Assembly: GCA_029239755.1 (NCBI GenBank)
Contig: JARBUI010000004.1
Location: 1 to 64,000 of the forward strand
Source: Clostridia bacterium
GTDB taxonomy: Bacteria > Bacillota > Clostridia > Lachnospirales > Cellulosilyticaceae
Length of the DNA: 64,000 bases
Direction: 5' to 3'
The position numbers and the translations under genes were made by a program. The notes below the pieces were generated by a model that ran no database searches, was not told the DNA's origin, and saw only the letters and a list, made by a program, of their open reading frames with translations. Positions 34,738-44,419 of the stretch are shown here, in pieces. How positions within the stretch are numbered: the stretch's first letter is position 1; each line of letters begins with the position of its first letter.

Positions 34738-35517
34738 ATGCTTGCAATAGAACGCCATAATTTAATATTAAAGTTATTAGCAGAAAATGATCATTTAACA
34801 ACAAATGAATTCTGTGATTTATTAAATGTCTCTGCTGCAACAGTGCGGAATGATTTAAATAAGTTAGAAAAGAAAAATTTAATTCATAAAACCCATGGCG
34901 GTGCAAGTTTATTAATTAAATCTAATGATGTTTATGAAGCGTCTTATACATTTCATAAACGTGAGGGTTCAAATAGTCTGCAGAAAGATGTTATCAGTGA
35001 AGCGGCCATCAAGTATATTAAAGAAGATCAATGCATTATATTGGATGCAAGTTCCACAGCCTTGGCTTTAGCTAAAAAACTAGGCCGATTTTCAAGATTA
35101 ACCGTTGTAACAAACGGTATATATACCATGCTTTCCTTAAAAGAAATGCCTAATATCACAGTTATTTTTATTGGGGGAGTTGTTACAAAGCACTCAGGAG
35201 GAGTAGAAGGGGTATTGGGATGTGATATTCTAAATCATATTAATGTAGATATCGCATTTGTATCTGGACATGGTTTTGCATTAGAAGAAGGGCTTACCGA
35301 TTTTAATATATATGAAGTAGAATTAAAGAAGCAGATGCTTAAACATGGTAAGAAGTGTATTGCGCTGTTTGATTCTTCCAAATTAGAAAAAGTATCAACT
35401 GCAAGTTTTGGAAAAGCAGAAGATATACATTTGCTTATTACTGACTCACACGCTTCTGAGCAGACATTAGCAAAGTATAAAAATAGTAATCTTCCTATAG
35501 AAGTATGCCTGCTATGA
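34738..35517 (+). CDS. DeoR family transcriptional regulator
   Basis: About 259 residues: an N-terminal DeoR helix-turn-helix (ERHNLILKLLAENDHLTTNEFCDLLNVSAATVRNDLNKLEKKNLIHKTHGGA) and a C-terminal sugar-phosphate-sensing domain (IILDASSTALALAKKL, TVVTNGIY, IFIGGVV, DIAFVSGHGFALEEGLTD, KCIALFDSSKLEK). The DASSTA and DSSK segments bind the effector phosphate in this family. The track uses ATG 34726; ATG 34738 matches the usual N-terminus (MLAIERH). It probably controls itself and the divergent PFK gene. Confidence 0.87.
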   Translation: MLAIERHNLILKLLAENDHLTTNEFCDLLNVSAATVRNDLNKLEKKNLIHKTHGGASLLIKSNDVYEASYTFHKREGSNSLQKDVISEAAIKYIKEDQCIILDASSTALALAKKLGRFSRLTVVTNGIYTMLSLKEMPNITVIFIGGVVTKHSGGVEGVLGCDILNHINVDIAFVSGHGFALEEGLTDFNIYEVELKKQMLKHGKKCIALFDSSKLEKVSTASFGKAEDIHLLITDSHASEQTLAKYKNSNLPIEVCLL

Positions 35518-35603
35518 TGTGACAAGAGGATGCAGAAGGAAAACTATTGTTTGTGTCAAAACAGATTTATTGCACAGAACGGCTGAAATTTTATTTATAA
35601 TAA

Positions 35604-35645
35604 AGACAAAAACAGGAGAGCCGGAGAAGCCTCCTGTTTTTGTCT
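35604..35645. terminator. Bidirectional terminator between DeoR and HAD genes
   Basis: AGACAAAAACAGGAG and CTCCTGTTTTTGTCT form a perfect 15-bp stem with A and T tracts within the arms, serving the two convergent genes. Confidence 0.85.
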
Positions 35646-35669
35646 GCAGCTGAAAGGATATAACGTAAA

Positions 35670-36344
35670 TCAAGAACTTTTTAAATAATCCTCATAGATG
35701 CCTTCTATATGTCCAGCAGTTACTTTTTCAAACTGTTTAACTACGATGACTGCTTCTTTTAAATCTTGATCTCCGGAATCAGCATTATAAAAGCCGATAC
35801 AGGGAATACCTGCTGCTTTTGCAGATTTCACTCCATTTGCAGAATCCTCTATAGCTATGCATTCGCGGGGATCTAGGCCAAGTTCTTCAGCTGCTTTTAT
35901 AAACACATCTGGGGCTGGTTTCGGATTTGATACATTCACTGCACTTACAATTTTATCAAAATAAGTATGAATTCCCAGTGATTTGGTTACACGAATGATA
36001 TATTCGTAGGGAGATGAAGAGGCCACTGCAAGCTTATATCCTTTTTTATGAAGCGCACTTATAAGTTTGGAAACTCCTTTAATGCCTTCAAATCCATTAG
36101 TTTCTATTAGTAATTCTCTTTTTTGCTTGAAATTCTTAAAGAATTCTTCATCAGTACAGGGCAGGTTATTTCTTGACCTAATATCTTCCATTACTTTTGC
36201 GTGCGTTGTCCCAATAAATCTTTTGTAAATCTCATAGGGATATGTAATACCATACTCCTCTAGAACGAGGCAATAGGCTTTGTAATGCATCGGTTCAGAA
36301 TTTACAAGAACCCCATCCATATCAAAAATAATTCCTTTTAGCAT
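35670..36344 (-). CDS. HAD family phosphatase/phosphomutase (beta-phosphoglucomutase-like)
   Basis: 224 residues. HAD motif I DMDGVLVNSEP, motif II in AVASSSPYEYI, the Lys in NPKPAPDVFIKAAEELG and motif IV IAIEDSANGVKSAKAAGIP are all present, with a helical cap between residues 15 and 80. The cap and DMDGVLVNSEPMH fit phosphoglucomutase-like sugar-phosphate phosphatases. Substrate unknown. GAGGAGG precedes the ATG. Confidence 0.87.
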   Translation of the reverse strand: MLKGIIFDMDGVLVNSEPMHYKAYCLVLEEYGITYPYEIYKRFIGTTHAKVMEDIRSRNNLPCTDEEFFKNFKQKRELLIETNGFEGIKGVSKLISALHKKGYKLAVASSSPYEYIIRVTKSLGIHTYFDKIVSAVNVSNPKPAPDVFIKAAEELGLDPRECIAIEDSANGVKSAKAAGIPCIGFYNADSGDQDLKEAVIVVKQFEKVTAGHIEGIYEDYLKSS

Positions 36345-36514
36345 AATACTCCTCCTCGGGTTTTATTGAACTCATTTTACACCATTATTCTTCTTTTATA
36401 AAACTGAAAATCAATAGAAGAGGCTTCAAAGGCTAAATGCATAGTAGTTGTTAAGTTTACACATCATATAGGAGTTGGTAAGAAATACTGCTAGTATATT
36501 TGTATAATAAACTA

Positions 36515-36543
36515 TTGCATATATAATATAACTGTGGTATATT
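36515..36543 (+). promoter_or_regulatory. Promoter of the ribose operon
   Basis: TTGCAT (36515-36520), a 17-bp spacer and TATATT (36538-36543). The operator at 36551-36565 starts just downstream, over the expected transcription start. Confidence 0.6.
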
Positions 36544-36550
36544 TGTATCA

Positions 36551-36565
36551 AGGAAAACGTTTGCC
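36551..36565 (+). promoter_or_regulatory. RbsR-type operator before rbsR
   Basis: AGGAAAACGTTTGCC, a near-palindrome centred on CG like LacI-family sites. The identical 15-mer occurs before rbsK at 37622-37636. It also resembles a catabolite (cre) site, so CcpA binding cannot be excluded. Confidence 0.7.
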
Positions 36566-36596
36566 CAAGTATTTTGTTAACGAATAGGGGAGAAGT

Positions 36597-37601
36597 ATGA
36601 AAACAACAATCAAAGATATTGCGCAACAAGCTCATGTATCAGTTGGAACAGTTTCCAAAATTCTTAATAAGAAAGATGGGCATATTAGTGATGAAACGAG
36701 ACAAAAGGTGATGGCTGTAGCGAAACAGCTTAATTATACACCAAATACTTTAGCAAGAAGTCTTGTGACAAAACAAACAAAGACAATAGGGCTTATTTTA
36801 CCTGATATTTCAAATCCTTTTTTTCCGGAACTTGCAAGAGGTGCTGAAGATAAGGCTAGTGAATTAGGATATAGTATTATGTATTGTAATACTGATGATG
36901 ATGTAAAAAAGGAAGATAAGTATATCCAAATGCTTACTGAAAAAATGGCTGATGGTATTATCATTACCCAGTCTGTTGCAAGAAAAATGACATCAGAAAG
37001 ACTGCAGTTAGCTAGAACACCCATTATTTTAATTGACAGAGATGCAGAGGGAGAAGGGGTTGGTGGAAAAGTTCTTGTTGATAACCTGATGGGAGCTTAT
37101 GAAGCTATAAAACATTTACTTATAAAAGGGTATAGAAATATAGTATTTGTTGCAGGGCCGTTGACCTCAAACACAACAAAGGCGAGGCTAGAAGGTTATA
37201 AAAGGGCTTTAGATGAATTTAAAGTTCCTTTTAACAAAGATTATATTTTAGAAGGACAATATAAAAGTGAATGGGGTTTTAAGGCAGTCAATCAACTATT
37301 TGAAAAAAAACTTAATTTTGATGCAGTATTTTGTGGAAATGATGTTATTGCTATTAGCGTAGTTAAGGCACTAAAAGATGCAGGTAAATTAATCCCAGAA
37401 GATGTAGCTGTTATTGGATATGATGATATACACATGGCAAGTCTTATAGAACCGCCGCTCACTACAGTGCGTCAGCCGATATATGAAATGGGTTATCGCG
37501 CTGTTGAAATGCTGGTAGATATTATTGAAAATCCAAATCAAGATATAAAAGAAAGAAGAATATTATTAGCAACTAAGCTAATAATAAGAAAGACGACTTA
37601 G
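36597..37601 (+). CDS. rbsR: Ribose operon repressor, LacI family
   Basis: 334 residues: an N-terminal LacI helix-turn-helix (TTIKDIAQQAHVSVGTVSKILNKKDGHISDETRQ), hinge YTPNTLARSLVTKQT, and a sugar-binding domain (IGLILPDISNPFFPELARGAEDKA, FCGNDVIAISVVKAL, VIGYDDIHMASLIEPPLTTVRQP). It heads the rbs gene cluster behind its own operator. GGGGAGAAG precedes the ATG. Assigned as RbsR from position and operator sharing. Confidence 0.88.
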   Translation: MKTTIKDIAQQAHVSVGTVSKILNKKDGHISDETRQKVMAVAKQLNYTPNTLARSLVTKQTKTIGLILPDISNPFFPELARGAEDKASELGYSIMYCNTDDDVKKEDKYIQMLTEKMADGIIITQSVARKMTSERLQLARTPIILIDRDAEGEGVGGKVLVDNLMGAYEAIKHLLIKGYRNIVFVAGPLTSNTTKARLEGYKRALDEFKVPFNKDYILEGQYKSEWGFKAVNQLFEKKLNFDAVFCGNDVIAISVVKALKDAGKLIPEDVAVIGYDDIHMASLIEPPLTTVRQPIYEMGYRAVEMLVDIIENPNQDIKERRILLATKLIIRKTT

Positions 37602-37621
37602 ATAATTTTTTTTAGGGTTTT

Positions 37622-37636
37622 AGGAAAACGTTTGCC
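37622..37636 (+). promoter_or_regulatory. RbsR-type operator before rbsK
   Basis: Exact repeat of AGGAAAACGTTTGCC found before rbsR, here 20 nt after the rbsR stop and 24 nt before rbsK. This suggests a second control point within the cluster (roadblock or internal promoter). Confidence 0.7.
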
Positions 37637-37660
37637 TAATGCAGATACAGGAGGTTAAGA

Positions 37661-38572
37661 ATGATTACTGTTATTGGAAGTTTAAATATGGATCTAGTTA
37701 CTAAAACAGACAAGGTTCCTAAAGTGGGAGAAACATTTTTGGGAGCTGATTTTAAACAGGCAGCTGGAGGGAAAGGTGCAAACCAGGCAGATGCCATTGC
37801 AAAACTAGGTGGAAAGGTAGCGATGATAGGAAGAGTCGGAAATGATCAATTTGGGCATACTCTTATGAAATCCTTAGAATGTGATGGGGTTGAAGTATCT
37901 TGCATCCAAATAACTGAAGGAACGTCTACTGGTATTGCAACAATTATTGTAAATGGCGACGGAGATAACTCGATTATTGTAGTTCCGGGAGCAAATTTTA
38001 AGTTGACTCCAGAAGATGTTGACGATGCGGAAGTGGTCATTAAGAACTCGGATATAATGATTGCGCAGCTTGAAGTACCTATTGATACTATCAAATACGC
38101 TTTTAAAAAAGCAAAAGAGTACGGGAAATATACTATATTAAATCCTGCACCAGCTAGAGAGCTTGATGAAGATCTGCTTAAAATGACTGATCTTTTGGTT
38201 CCGAATGAAACGGAACTTGAAATACTAACTGGCAGGACGCTTGTGACAAAAGAAGATATGCTTGCAGCGTCCAAGGAACTTATGCAAAAAGGAGTCAAAG
38301 AGATGATGGTTACTTTAGGAAGCAACGGATGTCTTCATATTGACAAGACAAGCAGCACCCATTATCCGGCACATCTTGTAGAGGCGGTAGATACGACTGC
38401 AGCAGGGGATAGCTTTATTGGCGCCATTGCGACTGCATTTTCAGAAGGGAAATCAATTGAGGAAGCCATTAACTTTGCATCAAAAGTAAGTGCACTCACT
38501 GTAACTCGCGCAGGCGCTCAGGATTCTTTGCCTACCAAAAAAGAAGTAGAAGAATACATGACAAAAATTTAG
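37661..38572 (+). CDS. rbsK: Ribokinase
   Basis: A 303-residue PfkB-family kinase that phosphorylates D-ribose to ribose 5-phosphate. N-terminal GSLNMDLVTKTDKVPKVGET, the glycine pair in QAAGGKGANQADAIAKLGG, NPAPARELD and the catalytic-base signature DTTAAGDSFIGAIATA match ribokinase closely. AGGAGG precedes the ATG. Confidence 0.94.
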   Translation: MITVIGSLNMDLVTKTDKVPKVGETFLGADFKQAAGGKGANQADAIAKLGGKVAMIGRVGNDQFGHTLMKSLECDGVEVSCIQITEGTSTGIATIIVNGDGDNSIIVVPGANFKLTPEDVDDAEVVIKNSDIMIAQLEVPIDTIKYAFKKAKEYGKYTILNPAPARELDEDLLKMTDLLVPNETELEILTGRTLVTKEDMLAASKELMQKGVKEMMVTLGSNGCLHIDKTSSTHYPAHLVEAVDTTAAGDSFIGAIATAFSEGKSIEEAINFASKVSALTVTRAGAQDSLPTKKEVEEYMTKI

Positions 38573-38588
38573 GACAGGAGAAGCTTTC

Positions 38589-39008
38589 ATGAAAAAAGGT
38601 GTTCTTATTCATTCGGAAATATCTTATGTTATCAGCAAATTAGGACATGGAGATAGTATTGTTATTGCAGACAGCGGTTTGCCTATTCCCGGAAGTGTAC
38701 AAAGAATAGATTTGGCATTGACGGAAGGGATTCCATCCTTTATGCAAGTCCTGCAGGCAGTCTTAAGCGAACAATGTGTAGAGGAAATGATTATTGCACA
38801 TGAAATAAAAGATAAAAATGCAAAACTGTATCATCAGGTATTAGAAGTTATTCACAATTATGAAAAAAACGGAAATGTGAAACTTAAAGTAACAGAAGTC
38901 TCTCATGAAGAGTTCAAAGCAGAGACTCAAAAAACCAAGGCAATTATAAGGACGGGAGAATATACACCTTATGCAAACATCATACTAAGATCGGGTGTGG
39001 TTTTTTAG
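38589..39008 (+). CDS. rbsD: D-ribose pyranase
   Basis: 139 residues. RbsD converts beta-D-ribopyranose to the furanose form used by ribokinase. [34 protein letters not shown] carries the conserved catalytic His (GHGD) and Asp. The C-terminal [17 protein letters not shown] is characteristic. It lies 16 nt after rbsK and just before rbsA. Confidence 0.95.
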   Translation: MKKGVLIHSEISYVISKLGHGDSIVIADSGLPIPGSVQRIDLALTEGIPSFMQVLQAVLSEQCVEEMIIAHEIKDKNAKLYHQVLEVIHNYEKNGNVKLKVTEVSHEEFKAETQKTKAIIRTGEYTPYANIILRSGVVF

Positions 39009-39021
39009 GAGGAGGATGGAT

Positions 39022-40527
39022 ATGGATCAAGCAATTTTAGAGATGAAAGGAATTACCAAGGAGTTTCCGGGAGTAAAAGCGTTAAATTCGGTTAACTTCC
39101 GTATTGTACAGGGAAAAGTTATGGCACTCTTAGGTGAAAATGGTGCAGGTAAATCGACTCTAATGAAAATACTTACTGGAGTATATCCTAAAACCCATGG
39201 AACAATTATCTATGAAAATAAAGAGGTGACCTTTAACACTACAAAAGACTCACAAGAAAGTGGGATTGCAATTATACATCAGGAGCTTAACCTGATACCG
39301 CAGCTTACCATGGGTGAAAATATATTTTTGGGTCGTGAACCAGTAAATGCAATGCGAAAAATTGACTCAAAGGCTCTTTATAAAGAGGCAGAAAAACTGC
39401 TTAGAAGATTAGGTGTAACGGAAGATCCTCGCACTATTACTGGGGAACTTAGTATAGGGAAACAACAGATGGTTGAAATTGCAAAGGCGTTATCTTTAGA
39501 TGCGAAGATCATTATCATGGATGAACCAACAGATGCTCTTACGGATAATGAGACAGAAAACCTTTTTAGAGTAATGAGAGAGTTAAAAAAAGAAGGACGC
39601 AGCCTCGTCTATATATCTCATCGTTTAAAAGAGATTTTTGAAGTATGTGACTATGCGACAGTTCTTAGAGATGGAGAGTTTGTTGCAGAGCATGCAGTAA
39701 GCGAATTAACTGAAGATAAAATCATCGAACTCATGGTGGGAAGAAAACTGACGGAGCAGTTCCCAAGGATAGAATCAAAGCTTGGGGAGTGCCAGCTGGA
39801 AGTTAGACATTTATCTAATGAATATGTAAAAGATGTTAGTTTTACGCTTAGAAAAGGTGAAATAATTGGTATTTCAGGACTCATGGGAGCAGGAAGGACA
39901 GAACTTGCTAAGACCATTTATGGGGCTATTCCCAAAGAAGGCGGAGAGATTCTTATAGGCGGCAAATTGGCAGAAATTAGATCTCCGCAGCAAGGGATAA
40001 AAGCAGGTATTTCTTATGTTTCGGAAGACAGAAAAAGAAATGGACTAGTATTAGGTCTTTCGATTAAAGAGAATATGACACTATCGTCATTAAAAAGTTT
40101 TTCAAGTGCACTTGGAACACTTAGTAATATACAAGAAGAAGAAGCTTCAAAGAACTATGTAAAAAACATGTCTATAAGAACACCAGGCATTAATCAGCTT
40201 GTTAAAAACTTAAGTGGTGGTAATCAGCAAAAGGTATCTATTACTAAGAGTCTTATGACTAAGCCCAAAATATTAATATTAGATGAACCTACAAGAGGAG
40301 TAGATGTAGGTGCAAAGAAAGAAATATATGATATCATTAATAACTTCAAAAAAGAAGGGATGAGCATTATCATGATTTCATCGGAAATACCTGAAATCCT
40401 TGGGATGAGTGACCGCATTCTTGTTATGCATGAAGGAAGAATAACGGGTGAGCTAAATAGAGAAGAGGCTACTCAGGAAAGTATTATGAAATGTGCAGTA
40501 GGTGCAAAAGGAGGGGCAAGCAAATGA
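39022..40527 (+). CDS. rbsA: Ribose ABC transporter ATP-binding protein
   Basis: About 501 residues, two ATPase domains. Domain 1: [36 protein letters not shown]. Domain 2: [35 protein letters not shown]. Unlike the upstream LsrB-like system, the second Walker B is intact. The track start 38995 runs inside rbsD; ATG 39022 is 6 nt after AGGAGGAGG (ATG 39016 is possible). It overlaps rbsC by 4 bp (ATGA). Confidence 0.95.
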   Translation: MDQAILEMKGITKEFPGVKALNSVNFRIVQGKVMALLGENGAGKSTLMKILTGVYPKTHGTIIYENKEVTFNTTKDSQESGIAIIHQELNLIPQLTMGENIFLGREPVNAMRKIDSKALYKEAEKLLRRLGVTEDPRTITGELSIGKQQMVEIAKALSLDAKIIIMDEPTDALTDNETENLFRVMRELKKEGRSLVYISHRLKEIFEVCDYATVLRDGEFVAEHAVSELTEDKIIELMVGRKLTEQFPRIESKLGECQLEVRHLSNEYVKDVSFTLRKGEIIGISGLMGAGRTELAKTIYGAIPKEGGEILIGGKLAEIRSPQQGIKAGISYVSEDRKRNGLVLGLSIKENMTLSSLKSFSSALGTLSNIQEEEASKNYVKNMSIRTPGINQLVKNLSGGNQQKVSITKSLMTKPKILILDEPTRGVDVGAKKEIYDIINNFKKEGMSIIMISSEIPEILGMSDRILVMHEGRITGELNREEATQESIMKCAVGAKGGASK

Positions 40528-41468
40528 GAACACTTTTACAAAAAGATACACTAATGAAATATAAATCGGTTATAGGATTAATTCTCTTTTCAGCTATTGT
40601 AACAATTATTAATCCAAGCTTTTTAAGTATGTCCAATATACTTAACGTGTTTAGGCAAACATCTATCAATGCTATTATTGCTGCAGGAATGACATTTATT
40701 ATACTTACAGGAGGGATTGATCTTTCTGTAGGGTCTGTGCTTGGACTTGCTGGAGCTATTGCGGCATCTATGGTTACAGGGGGGCAGAATATAGTAGTTG
40801 TCCTCTTGGCGGCCATTTTGATTGGGGCTGCTATTGGAGCAGTTAGCGGCATAGTCATCAGCAAAGGAAAGGTACAAGCGTTTATTGCTACATTAGCTAT
40901 GATGACATTAGCAAGAGGATATACGCTAGTCTATACAGACGGAAAGCCTATTGGTGTTGAAGAGGCAAAGAGTGCAGAGGTTTTTGCCTCAATAGGTTCG
41001 GGATATTTATTTGGTATTCCAATCCCCATTTATATTACTGCATTAGTCTTTATTATGTCATATTACATTTTAAAACATACCAGGTTTGGACGCTATGTCT
41101 ATGCTATGGGGGGAAATGAAGAAGCTACCAAGCTGTCAGGGATTAATGTAGACAGGGTTAAAATCTATGTTTATGCATTATCGGGAGCCCTTGCAGCTCT
41201 CGCGGGAATTATTGTGACAGCAAGACTCTCATCAGCTCAGCCACAAGCAGGTTCGGGCTATGAACTTGATGCCATTGCAGCTGTTGTACTTGGCGGTACC
41301 AGTCTTGCAGGAGGGATTGGAAGTATATTTGGAACAATAGTAGGAGCTCTCATTATCGGTATTTTAAATAATGCTCTTAACTTAATGAATGTATCTTCAT
41401 ACTATCAATTATTAGCTAAAGGGCTAGTTATATTGATTGCAGTATTGTTAGATAGAAAGAATAAATAA
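40524..41468 (+). CDS. rbsC: Ribose ABC transporter permease
   Basis: About 314 residues, with 8-10 hydrophobic helices. [23 protein letters not shown] and [21 protein letters not shown] are the RbsC hallmarks. The track start 40491 precedes the Shine-Dalgarno; ATG 40524 overlaps the rbsA stop (ATGA) behind GGAGGGG. It forms a homodimeric channel with RbsA. Confidence 0.95.
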   Translation: MRTLLQKDTLMKYKSVIGLILFSAIVTIINPSFLSMSNILNVFRQTSINAIIAAGMTFIILTGGIDLSVGSVLGLAGAIAASMVTGGQNIVVVLLAAILIGAAIGAVSGIVISKGKVQAFIATLAMMTLARGYTLVYTDGKPIGVEEAKSAEVFASIGSGYLFGIPIPIYITALVFIMSYYILKHTRFGRYVYAMGGNEEATKLSGINVDRVKIYVYALSGALAALAGIIVTARLSSAQPQAGSGYELDAIAAVVLGGTSLAGGIGSIFGTIVGALIIGILNNALNLMNVSSYYQLLAKGLVILIAVLLDRKNK

Positions 41469-41554
41469 TACTCCTATGAAGATAATAAAAACTATGGGTA
41501 TTATGCAGTACAAGAGAAAAGAGATAGGGTACAAACAAAAACTAGGAGGAAAAA

Positions 41555-42496
41555 ATGATGAAAAAAATGATTGCATTCTTAAGCGTATTAGCACTTTCTT
41601 TAGGGGTTTTTGCAGGATGTGCGGCTAAACCGGAAGCACCAGCAGAAACAACAACGCCAGCACCAGGTGAAACACAGGCTGGAGGTTCAAAGCAAATAGG
41701 TCTTGTTATTTCAACACTTAATAATCCTTTCTTCGTAACGCTTAAAGAAGGGGCAGAGGCAAAGGCTGAGGAATTAGGGTATGATTTGGTCGTGTTAGAT
41801 TCACAAAATGACCCAAGTAAAGAGATGTCAAATGTGGAAGACCTTTTAACAAGAGAAGTAGCAGTTCTTTTAATTAACCCTACAGATTCAAAGTCAGTTG
41901 GTAATGCAGTAAAATTAGCTAATAATAAAAAGATACCTGTTATCACACTTGATCGCGGGGCTGATTCTGGTGAAGTAGTTGCACATATTGCTTCAGATAA
42001 CGTAGCTGGAGGAAAGATGGCTGGTGAATACATTGTAGAGAAGCTTGGAGGCAAAGGAAGTGTAGTAGAACTTGAAGGAATTGCTGGAGCATCAGCAGCA
42101 AGAGACCGTGGAAATGGTTTTAATGAAGCACTAAAAGGAACTGAAATTCAAGTTGTAGCAAAGCAGACTGCTGATTTTGATAGAACAAAAGGACTTTCAG
42201 TTATGGAAAATATTCTTCAGGCACAGGCTAATATTGATGCTGTATTTGCTCATAATGATGAAATGGCACTAGGTGCTTTAAAGGCAATACAGGCATCGGG
42301 AAGAAAAATTATGGTAGTTGGTTTTGATGCTACAGACGATGCAGTAAAAGCAGTAGAAAACGGAGAAATGGCAGCTACAGTTGCGCAACAGCCTACTTTA
42401 ATTGGTTCAGCAGGTATTGAGTACGCTGATAAGGTAATTAAAGGAGAAACAGTAGAGGCTTCCGTTCCTATTGAATTAAAATTAGTTACAAAATAA
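41555..42496 (+). CDS. rbsB: D-ribose-binding lipoprotein
   Basis: 313 residues: lipobox VFAGC (Cys ~23), a short Pro/Thr-rich linker and a type I binding fold ([97 protein letters not shown]). It closely matches RbsB. AGGAGG precedes the ATG. Last gene of the rbs operon, 86 nt after rbsC. Confidence 0.95.
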   Translation: MMKKMIAFLSVLALSLGVFAGCAAKPEAPAETTTPAPGETQAGGSKQIGLVISTLNNPFFVTLKEGAEAKAEELGYDLVVLDSQNDPSKEMSNVEDLLTREVAVLLINPTDSKSVGNAVKLANNKKIPVITLDRGADSGEVVAHIASDNVAGGKMAGEYIVEKLGGKGSVVELEGIAGASAARDRGNGFNEALKGTEIQVVAKQTADFDRTKGLSVMENILQAQANIDAVFAHNDEMALGALKAIQASGRKIMVVGFDATDDAVKAVENGEMAATVAQQPTLIGSAGIEYADKVIKGETVEASVPIELKLVTK

Positions 42497-42517
42497 AAGA
42501 ACTATAATGTAATAAGC

Positions 42518-42562
42518 AAATAGAGCTGGCAGCGTTTCGCAAACGAGGTCAGCTCTATTTTG
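42518..42562 (+). terminator. Terminator of the ribose operon
   Basis: AAATAGAGCTG pairs with CAGCTCTATTT around a GCAGCGTTTCGCAAACGAGGT-like internal part that adds GTTT/AAAC pairs. The T tract is short. Confidence 0.7.
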
Positions 42563-42604
42563 GCATGGGAAATAGAATGAGGAATATAAAAGGTATATTT
42601 ATTC

Positions 42605-42632
42605 TTTACAATTTGATGAAAAAGGGTATAAT
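42605..42632 (+). promoter_or_regulatory. Promoter of the DUF445 gene
   Basis: TTTACA (42605-42610), a 16-bp spacer and a perfect TATAAT (42627-42632), 48 nt before the start codon. Confidence 0.55.
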
Positions 42633-42679
42633 AAGTATGATTTTGAAAAAACTTAATTGATGGACAGGAGATGAACACA

Positions 42680-43585
42680 TTGAACTGGGAATTTCTTATT
42701 GGCCCAATAGTGGGGGGCGTCATAGGGTATATTACAAATGGCATAGCCATTAAGATGTTATTTAGGCCGCTTAAGCCAGTTTATTTATTGGGCATGAAAC
42801 TGCCGTTTACACCAGGACTTATACCTAAAGAAAAGGGCCGGTTAGCAAGAAGTATAGGGCAAGTGGTAGGGAGAGAACTTATTAATGAAGAAGTACTGGC
42901 CAGAGTACTATTGCAAGATAACATATATGCAAATATCAATCAAAAGATAGATGAGATTATAGAAAGTTTGTCGGCAAACGAACAAACGTTAAAAGAGATT
43001 TGTGATGAGTTACTTGGCGATGAAGTAGCAGAGCAGTTAATTAGGCGGGCAGAAGATAGTCTTACGCATAAAGTCTATACCAAAGTAACAGAAATTGACT
43101 TAGGCAGAGTTGCAGTTGAAAACTTGGTCAAAGAGATTAAAAATGGTTTTGATAAGTCCATGTTTGGAGCGTTTGCCTTTTTTATTAATGACAGCCTCAT
43201 AGAGAGTATTGCAAGTAAGCTCGAGCCTATGATTAATAAAATGATTGCAGATGAAGGAGAAGCTTTAATAGCAAACGCAATCAGAACAGAAAGTGAAGCT
43301 TTTTTAGAAACGTCCGTTATGAATACGGCAGAAAAGATTAAAGATTATGCTGATATTATAAAAAGTATAGTGAAAAAGAGTTATACCTATTTTGTACAGC
43401 ACAACCTGTCTCATGCATTAGAACTTATAGACCTATCCAAAGTGGTAGAAGAACGCATTAATGCTTTTGATACACTTGAACTAGAAAAGCTAATTTTAGA
43501 GATCATGTCAAAGGAGCTTAATGCTATCATATGGTTGGGGGCCCTGCTGGGAGCTATCTTAGGGTGTATTACAAGCATTATTTAA
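42680..43585 (+). CDS. DUF445 family membrane-anchored protein (YheB-like)
   Basis: About 301 residues, with one hydrophobic helix at each end and a long helical middle. GPIVGGVIGYITNGIAIKMLFRPLKPVYLLGMKLPFTPGLIPKEKGRLARSIG is the DUF445 N-terminal signature, and WLGALLGAILGCITSII closes it. The role of the family is unknown. The track ATG (42671) directly abuts CAGGAG; TTG 42680 has 9-nt spacing and is preferred. It has its own promoter and stands alone. Confidence 0.85.
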   Translation: MNWEFLIGPIVGGVIGYITNGIAIKMLFRPLKPVYLLGMKLPFTPGLIPKEKGRLARSIGQVVGRELINEEVLARVLLQDNIYANINQKIDEIIESLSANEQTLKEICDELLGDEVAEQLIRRAEDSLTHKVYTKVTEIDLGRVAVENLVKEIKNGFDKSMFGAFAFFINDSLIESIASKLEPMINKMIADEGEALIANAIRTESEAFLETSVMNTAEKIKDYADIIKSIVKKSYTYFVQHNLSHALELIDLSKVVEERINAFDTLELEKLILEIMSKELNAIIWLGALLGAILGCITSII

Positions 43586-43603
43586 CAATTAATAAGCAAC
43601 CTG

Positions 43604-44275
43604 TTAAGGACGGCGACAGCCGTCCTTTTTAAATTTATCAGGGAATTGTTCGATTATTCCGGTTGAAAGTGTATCAGCAAACATGATCATATGATCTTCA
43701 CCTTTATCATAAGCATCAATGTCTGACTTGAAGTCCATATTTAGTCTGGCTGTCACTTGATCTGTAAGCAAGGATAAATGCTTATATAACATATCTCTAA
43801 GATCTGAACTTGACCAGTTAGGATTTGCACTGGATAGAAACTCACTAATCATATCTGCATTGGCATACCATAATTTATTGTGCTTATCAAAAGCACTTTT
43901 ATCACCAGTTTTAGCAGCGGCAACGACCTGGCTTGCAATCATAATATGTTCTCTTAATAACCTAGAGAGGTTATTGCCAGCATCTTCACCATAATAGGGC
44001 CTAATTGAATCGGCGATATCATCTTGATTTTTGAGTAATCTCTGTGTTACAGCATCTTTATCGTTAAGTTCAGCTAAGTCGCTTACAATAAAGTTTCTAG
44101 TCCATAAAACATGGTCAATCCAAAGCTTTCTTTGCAGCATCTTAAGCTCAAGTGCACAGTCATTAGATACTGCTCTGTTTACAGAGGAAGTTTTTTTGCC
44201 ATATACTTCAAATGGCGCTGCTGATACAGTGAAAAACAACAGACTTATTAATAAAGCAGAGATGAGTTTTTTCAT
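43604..44275 (-). CDS. Secreted helical protein of unknown function
   Basis: About 223 residues: signal peptide (MKKLISALLISLLFFTVSAAPFEVYG) and a soluble, mostly helical body (LQRKLWIDHVLWTRNFIVSDLAELND, LREHIMIASQVVAAAKTGDK, HNKLWYANADMISEFLSSANPNW, YDKGEDHMIMFADTL). Repeated His/Trp-containing helices suggest a four-helix-bundle, possibly ligand- or metal-binding. I recall similar clostridial and bacillar proteins with misleading enzyme names; no reliable function. The track start adds 15 codons upstream of AGGAG; ATG 44275 is used. Divergent from the sensor kinase gene. Confidence 0.75.
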   Translation of the reverse strand: MKKLISALLISLLFFTVSAAPFEVYGKKTSSVNRAVSNDCALELKMLQRKLWIDHVLWTRNFIVSDLAELNDKDAVTQRLLKNQDDIADSIRPYYGEDAGNNLSRLLREHIMIASQVVAAAKTGDKSAFDKHNKLWYANADMISEFLSSANPNWSSSDLRDMLYKHLSLLTDQVTARLNMDFKSDIDAYDKGEDHMIMFADTLSTGIIEQFPDKFKKDGCRRP

Positions 44276-44419
44276 TAGCATTTGCTCCTTTTGTTTTTTA
44301 TTCCACCCTATTTTGTTCATATGTTTTTACAAATATACTAATAAATAATATAGCCCAGGTAGTGTATGATATAATATAAAAAAATAAATATTTAAATGAT
44401 GCAAAGGAGAATAAACAAA

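Noticed and set aside
37846-38325. 159-aa reverse ORF opposite rbsK
   Set aside because: The strand encodes ribokinase with full motifs; the reverse frame is Ser-rich as expected of a shadow.
41542-42054. 170-aa reverse ORF opposite rbsB
   Set aside because: Antisense to a complete RbsB lipoprotein; composition is that of a shadow and no Shine-Dalgarno is present.
44031-44348. 105-aa forward ORF opposite the secreted helical protein
   Set aside because: The minus-strand gene has a signal peptide, ribosome binding site and conserved-looking domain; the forward frame has none.
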